NCBI GenBank assembly: GCA_019236545.1 | Contig: JAFAIV010000074.1 | Coordinates: 1 to 10,168 of the forward strand | DNA length: 10,168 nucleotides | Direction of reading: 5' to 3' | DNA from: Actinomycetota bacterium | GTDB lineage: Bacteria; Actinomycetota; Thermoleophilia; Gaiellales; Gaiellaceae | Notes under the pieces: generated by a model | Seen by the model: only the letters and a program-made list of their open reading frames with translations | The model's database searches: none | What the model was told of the DNA's origin: nothing | Position numbers and translations under genes: made by a program | Shown here: positions 6,348 to 10,168 of the stretch, in pieces | How positions within the stretch are numbered: position 1 is the first letter of the stretch | Layout: each line of letters opens with the position of its first letter

Positions 6348-9300
6348 CTACGCCGAGGCGGCCGGCACGGCGATGCAGCGCGCGACGAACGGAGCGGCGC
6401 CGCGGTCGGCGAAGAATGCACGCGCGCGCTCGAGCTGGGCGAAGTCGCCGCGCTCGGCCGCGAGGAGGCGAGCCCACGCCGCGCTGACGAGCGCGCCGAT
6501 CTCGTCGTACACGTCGGCGGCGCGGGCGAGGTCTCCCCGTGCGGCTGCGGCGCCGGCCTCCGCCCACGGCGTCCGGCGCAATCCGTCCGAGACGGCGAGC
6601 CAGTCCGACTCGCGCCCGAGCTCGACGAGCTGGAGGGAGATCTCGCCGAGGAAGCTCGGCTCGAGATAGGCGGGGGTCGCGACGAACTCGTCGGCGACGG
6701 CGTTCGCCTCGGCGATCTGACCGGTGAGGATGTGCAGGGTCAGCTTCGCCCCGAGCGCCGGCACGATCGCCTGCATGTCGCGTGCGAGCCGTGCCCCCAC
6801 GAGGCCTTCCTCGACGAGCGGCGCGGCCTCCGCGAAGCGCCCGAGCATGGCCAGCAAATTGCCCTTCGCCGTCAACAGGCCGACGTGCACCTGGCTGCTC
6901 GGATCGACCTCCCGCAGGAGCTCCTCGGCATCCGTGAGCGCGGTCGGGTCCCCGTGGATCATCTTGTTCTGCACGAGCTGCATCGCCGGCCAGACCGCGG
7001 CCGCGCGACTGCCGAATCGGAGGCCGATGTCGCGGGCCTCCCGGCAGGCGACCATCGACTCGCGGACGCGCCCGAAGCCGGCGAGGTTCGACGCGAGGTT
7101 GTTGCGCGCGGTCGCCATCTGCTGGACGGACTTCGAGGCATCGGCAAGCTCGACGGCACGGCGCAGATCGTCGATCCCGAATCGATCGTCGCCCAGCTTG
7201 GCCTTCGAGATCCCGCGCGAGTTGAGCGCGTCCGAGCGCAGCTCGTCGCTGTCGAGCTCCTCCGCCATGGCGAGCGTCTCGTCCGCGAGACCGACAGCTC
7301 GGGCCGGATCGCCGCCGATGCCCTCGAGACGCGCCGCACGCGCGTAGGCGAAGGCCTTCGCGTAGGAGAGCGGAAGGTCGCGCGCGAGCTCGAGCGAGGC
7401 GGCGGAGTGGGCGCGGGCGCGCTCGCCGTCGCCGGTCCACCAGGTCGCCCAGGCGAGAAACGCCTCCGCCTCGGCCGCGCCTGCACGGTCGCCGTGCGCG
7501 ACGAAGCCGTCGCGCGCCGACTCCGCGAGGGGGATGTCGATCGCCGCCTCCGCGCCGAATGCCTTCCCACGCGCGAGCCGGAGCTGAAGGCCCGGCCGGC
7601 TCGGGTCTCCGTCCGCGGTCAGGTCGAGCGCCTCGGTGGCGAGCTCGGCCGCGGACCCCCACGAGCCGAGCGCCGCCGCCCGTTCGGACGCGTCGATGAG
7701 CGCGCGCAGGGCGGGCTCCCGGAAGGCCTGAGGATCCGCGCCCGACGCCTCTGCGAGCCGTAGCGCCTCGCGGTAGTGGTGGGCGAGCATCTCCGCGCGG
7801 TCCTCGCTCCGGTCGGGCGACAGGCTCTCGATCCACGCGGCGGCCGCGCGATGCAGCTTCATCCGTCGTGCCCGCGGGATCTGGCCGTAGGCGACGTCGC
7901 GGACGAGCAGGTGCAGGAACGCGTACTGGGTCTCGCCCGCGACGGCCGAACGGCGGTCGCGCCGGACGAACTCGCGCCGTTCGAGCCCGTGCAGGAGGTC
8001 GTCGGTCGCGCCGTCGAGCGCGCCCGGCCAGAACACCTTGCCGAGAACGGCGGCGTCCTGGAGCAGCGCCTTCTCGGCGGGCGGCAGCCCGTCGATCCGC
8101 GCCGCGATCACGCCCTGCACGGTCTCCGGTAGCGGCAGCTCGCCGCCTTCGTGGTCGGCGAGCATGCGCGCGTACTCGGCCGCGTAGAGCGGGTTCCCCT
8201 CGGCCCGCCTGAGCACCGCCTGCTGCCTCTCCGCGTCCAGCACCCTGCGGTCGAGCACCGCCGCGAGCAGCCGCGCCGTCTCCTCCTCGGACAGCGGCGC
8301 GATCGAGAGAGCGGTCGCGTTCCGCTTGCCGCCTCCCCAGTCGGGACGCCGGTCGAGCAGCTCGGGGCGCGCGGTGGCGACGATCAGCACCGGCACGCCT
8401 GACACCCACTCCGCGAGGTAGTCGACGAAGTCGAGCAGCGTGTCGTCCGCCCAGTGGAGATCCTCGAAGACGAGGACGAGCGGGCGGCGCTCGGCGAGCG
8501 CCTCGAACAACCGCCGCCAGGCCGAGAACGCCTCGACGCGGCGGTCGCTCGACTCGTCGACCCGGCCGCCCGCACCGGCGAGGACGTGCACGTTCTCGCC
8601 GACCCAGCGGCGCTCCTCGGGATCGGGGAGAAGCTCGGCGAGCATCGCCTCGACCTTCCCCTGCACGGTCTCGACGTCGTCCGTCTCGAGGATCCCGGCC
8701 TGCGCCTTGACGATCTCGCCGAGCGCCCAGGCGCTGCGCGTCTCGCCGTACGGGAGCGAGCGGCCCTGGCGCCACCAGTACAACTCGGGCGAGGCGTCGA
8801 GGCGGCCCAGCAGCTCGGCGACGATCCGGCTCTTCCCGATCCCCGGGACGCCGACCAGCGTGACGAGCTGCGCCGTCTGCTCTCGCTGGCAGCGCGCCAG
8901 CGCGTCCTCGAGCAGGAACAGCTCCCGCTCGCGCCCGACGATCTCGGTCGCGTGCACCATCTCCACGTCGGTGCCGAGCCGCGAGCGCGCCGCGACGACC
9001 TCCCAGACGGGGACCGGCTGCGACTTGCCCTTCGCGTCGACCGGGTCGGCGTCGCGGTAGTCGATCACGTGGCGGGTCGCGCGCCAGGTCGCCTCGCCGA
9101 CGAGGATCCCGTTCACCGGCGCCGAGGACTGGAGGCGCGCCGCCGTGTTGACGACGTCGCCGGAGACGAACGCGTCGCCGGCGCCCGGGTCGGCGTCGAG
9201 CGCGACGAGCGCCTCGCCGGTGTGGACGGCGGTGCGGATCTGGAGGTCGTCGCCGACCGTGTCGCGGATGGCCAGGGCCGCGAGGACGGCCCGGATGGGG

Positions 9301-9521
9301 TCGTCCTCGTGCGCGACGGGAGCGCCGAACACGGCCATGACCGCGTCGCCGATGAACTTCTCGACCGTGCCGCCGCGCTGCTCGATCTGCGCGCGCAGCT
9401 GCGCGTAGTACGGCGCCAGGATCGCCCGGACGTCCTCGGGGTCGCGTCCCTCGGCCAGCGCGGTCGAGCCGACGAGGTCGGTGAAGAGGATCGTCACGAC
9501 CTTCCGCTCCTCGCGCACCAT
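6348..9521 (-). CDS. Class III adenylate cyclase fused to AAA ATPase and helical repeats
   Basis: A 1057-residue multidomain regulator. Residues 5-175 form a class III cyclase domain (VTILFTDLVGST). Metal-binding Asp is at D15 and D59, and the adenine-selecting residues appear to be K55 (EKFIGD) and D122. The transition-state residues are N125 and R129 (GDVVNTAARL). All six key positions are present, so cAMP formation is expected. EIVGRERE at 193-200 opens a STAND-like AAA ATPase with Walker A GVPGIGKS (224-231) and Walker B LVLVFEDLHWAD (348-359). The C-terminal 450 or so residues are Ala/Leu/Glu-rich helices resembling TPR repeats. No membrane helix is seen. This architecture is common in actinomycetes, and its triggers are largely unknown. 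A -10-like TAGGCT (minus strand) 6 bases before the ATG suggests a leaderless transcript. It is the first gene of the block with the HhH-GPD and PLD-like genes. Confidence 0.93.
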   Translation of the reverse strand: MVREERKVVTILFTDLVGSTALAEGRDPEDVRAILAPYYAQLRAQIEQRGGTVEKFIGDAVMAVFGAPVAHEDDPIRAVLAALAIRDTVGDDLQIRTAVHTGEALVALDADPGAGDAFVSGDVVNTAARLQSSAPVNGILVGEATWRATRHVIDYRDADPVDAKGKSQPVPVWEVVAARSRLGTDVEMVHATEIVGRERELFLLEDALARCQREQTAQLVTLVGVPGIGKSRIVAELLGRLDASPELYWWRQGRSLPYGETRSAWALGEIVKAQAGILETDDVETVQGKVEAMLAELLPDPEERRWVGENVHVLAGAGGRVDESSDRRVEAFSAWRRLFEALAERRPLVLVFEDLHWADDTLLDFVDYLAEWVSGVPVLIVATARPELLDRRPDWGGGKRNATALSIAPLSEEETARLLAAVLDRRVLDAERQQAVLRRAEGNPLYAAEYARMLADHEGGELPLPETVQGVIAARIDGLPPAEKALLQDAAVLGKVFWPGALDGATDDLLHGLERREFVRRDRRSAVAGETQYAFLHLLVRDVAYGQIPRARRMKLHRAAAAWIESLSPDRSEDRAEMLAHHYREALRLAEASGADPQAFREPALRALIDASERAAALGSWGSAAELATEALDLTADGDPSRPGLQLRLARGKAFGAEAAIDIPLAESARDGFVAHGDRAGAAEAEAFLAWATWWTGDGERARAHSAASLELARDLPLSYAKAFAYARAARLEGIGGDPARAVGLADETLAMAEELDSDELRSDALNSRGISKAKLGDDRFGIDDLRRAVELADASKSVQQMATARNNLASNLAGFGRVRESMVACREARDIGLRFGSRAAAVWPAMQLVQNKMIHGDPTALTDAEELLREVDPSSQVHVGLLTAKGNLLAMLGRFAEAAPLVEEGLVGARLARDMQAIVPALGAKLTLHILTGQIAEANAVADEFVATPAYLEPSFLGEISLQLVELGRESDWLAVSDGLRRTPWAEAGAAAARGDLARAADVYDEIGALVSAAWARLLAAERGDFAQLERARAFFADRGAAPFVARCIAVPAASA

Positions 9522-9577
9522 GACGAGAGCCTAGAACGGCCCGGCCCAGAACGGACGTTCGGCGCTAGGCTCCGAGG
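9522..9577. promoter_or_regulatory. Divergent promoter region with mirror-image TAGGCT elements
   Basis: The 56 bases between the cyclase and helicase starts hold an 8-bp inverted repeat, GAGCCTAG (9527-9534) and CTAGGCTC (9565-9572). Read outward on each strand it gives TAGGCT, which fits the TANNNT -10 consensus. In each direction exactly 6 bases separate it from the start codon. A second dyad, GAACG-GA-CGTTC (9549-9560), lies near the middle, and AGAACGG occurs twice (9533-9539 with one mismatch-free partner at 9548-9554 when the flanking A/G is read through). No good -35 boxes are visible. Confidence 0.55.
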
Positions 9578-10168
9578 GTGGACCCGCTGAGCGTCTTCAG
9601 CCCGGAGACGCGGGCCTGGTTCGAGCGCGAGTTCCGCGCGCCGACGCCGGCCCAGGCGAAGGGCTGGCCGGTGATCGCGAGCGGCGCGCACACGCTGATC
9701 CAGGCGCCGACCGGCTCGGGGAAGACGCTCGCCGCGTTCCTCTACGCGATCGACCGCCTGACGCCGTCGCCCGGGGAAGGGCTGCGCGTCCTCTACGTCT
9801 CGCCGCTGAAGGCGCTGAACTACGACGTCGAGCGGAACCTGCGCGGGCCGCTCGCGGGGCTTCGTTCGGAGCTGCGGGTTGCGGTGCGGACCGGAGACAC
9901 GCCGCAGAAGGAGCGCGCGGCGATGCTCAAGGACGCGCCGGACATCCTGATCACCACCCCGGAGTCGCTCTTCCTCCTCCTGACGTCGCAGGCGCGGGAG
10001 GTGCTCCGCTCGGTCGACACCCTGATCCTCGACGAGGTGCACGCGGTCGCCGGGACGAAGCGCGGCGCGCACCTCGCGCTCTCGCTCGAGCGGCTCGCGG
10101 CGCTGCGGGACGAGCCGATCCAGCGGATCGCGCTCTCGGCGACGCAGCGGCCGCTCGAGGAGATCGGG
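9578..10168 (+). CDS. lhr: Lhr-type DEAD/DEAH-box helicase, N-terminal part (runs off window)
   Basis: 197 codons are present, with no stop before the right edge; Lhr proteins usually run to about 1400-1500 residues, so most of the gene is outside. The sequence carries the ordered superfamily 2 motifs. A Q-motif-like region is FRAPTPAQAKGWPVIASG, and Walker A is APTGSGKT (43-50). Motif Ia is YVSPLKALN, TPESL (127-131) follows, motif II is LDEVHAV with DEVH at 152-155, and motif III is SAT (187-189). The opening LSVFSPETRAWFERE and the KALNYDVERNL block are typical of Lhr rather than of RNA DEAD-box or RecQ proteins. Lhr is an ATP-dependent 3'-5' DNA helicase linked to DNA damage responses in mycobacteria. 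The GTG start is directly behind a likely leaderless -10. The shorter Lhr-core form cannot be excluded without the C-terminus. Confidence 0.9.
   Translation, partial: MDPLSVFSPETRAWFEREFRAPTPAQAKGWPVIASGAHTLIQAPTGSGKTLAAFLYAIDRLTPSPGEGLRVLYVSPLKALNYDVERNLRGPLAGLRSELRVAVRTGDTPQKERAAMLKDAPDILITTPESLFLLLTSQAREVLRSVDTLILDEVHAVAGTKRGAHLALSLERLAALRDEPIQRIALSATQRPLEEIG

Noticed and set aside
5823..7763. A 646-residue open frame on the plus strand opposite the cyclase and HhH-GPD genes
   Set aside because: It is Arg/Glu/Asp-rich with no recognisable motif and exists because GC-rich codons rarely give stops in this antisense register. The minus-strand genes have complete family motifs.
5815..8775. 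Extension of the PLD-like frame far upstream through the HhH-GPD and cyclase genes
   Set aside because: The frame happens to be open, but residues upstream of GTG 5814 are low-complexity Arg/Ala/Gly/Asp, while the cyclase and HhH-GPD motifs are in other frames.
1..10168. CRISPR array, insertion sequence, tRNA or rRNA
   Set aside because: I saw no regularly spaced repeats, transposase motifs, terminal inverted repeats or tRNA-like folds on either strand by eye.

Overview
The window is GC-rich throughout, uses GTG starts freely, and is packed with overlapping genes. Codon third positions are almost all G or C, so long antisense open frames appear everywhere. Together with the gene content (a cyclase/AAA/TPR fusion protein, an Lhr-type helicase, ER-type signal peptidase with small cognate secreted proteins), this suggests an actinomycete, plausibly of the Thermoleophilia (Solirubrobacterales/Gaiellales). 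The taxonomy is inference; there is no rRNA or marker gene here.

Right edge (9578-10168, + strand): the N-terminal third or less of an Lhr-type superfamily 2 helicase, running off the window. It is divergent from everything to its left. The 56-base gap between the two start codons carries mirror-image TAGGCT hexamers, each exactly 6 bases from its start codon, which looks like two leaderless promoters.

Right block (9521 down to 4783, - strand): a tight three-gene set. It holds a 1057-residue class III adenylate cyclase fused to a STAND-like AAA ATPase and a helical repeat region, an HhH-GPD family base-excision protein (9-base gap), and a cytoplasmic two-HKD phospholipase D-like protein (28-base overlap).

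Centre (4603-4782): about 180 bases without a gene. It carries a small hairpin just after the phospholipase D-like gene and a 10-bp stem-loop abutting the Shine-Dalgarno sequence of the next gene.

Left block (4602 down to 1, - strand): one apparent operon of seven genes. Two small paralogous secreted beta-rich proteins are separated by a strong 12-bp GC hairpin. Then come a secreted DNRLRE-domain protein with the same N-terminal module, an S26B (SipW/ER-type) signal peptidase, a stand-alone degenerate receiver protein, a membrane PAS histidine kinase, and a secreted protein of unknown function cut by the left edge. Most junctions overlap or nearly touch. My reading is a surface-filament or matrix module with its own signal peptidase and a linked, unusual two-component pair. 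The three exported proteins share a motif just after the signal peptide, which fits processing by the adjacent peptidase. The function of the whole remains inference.
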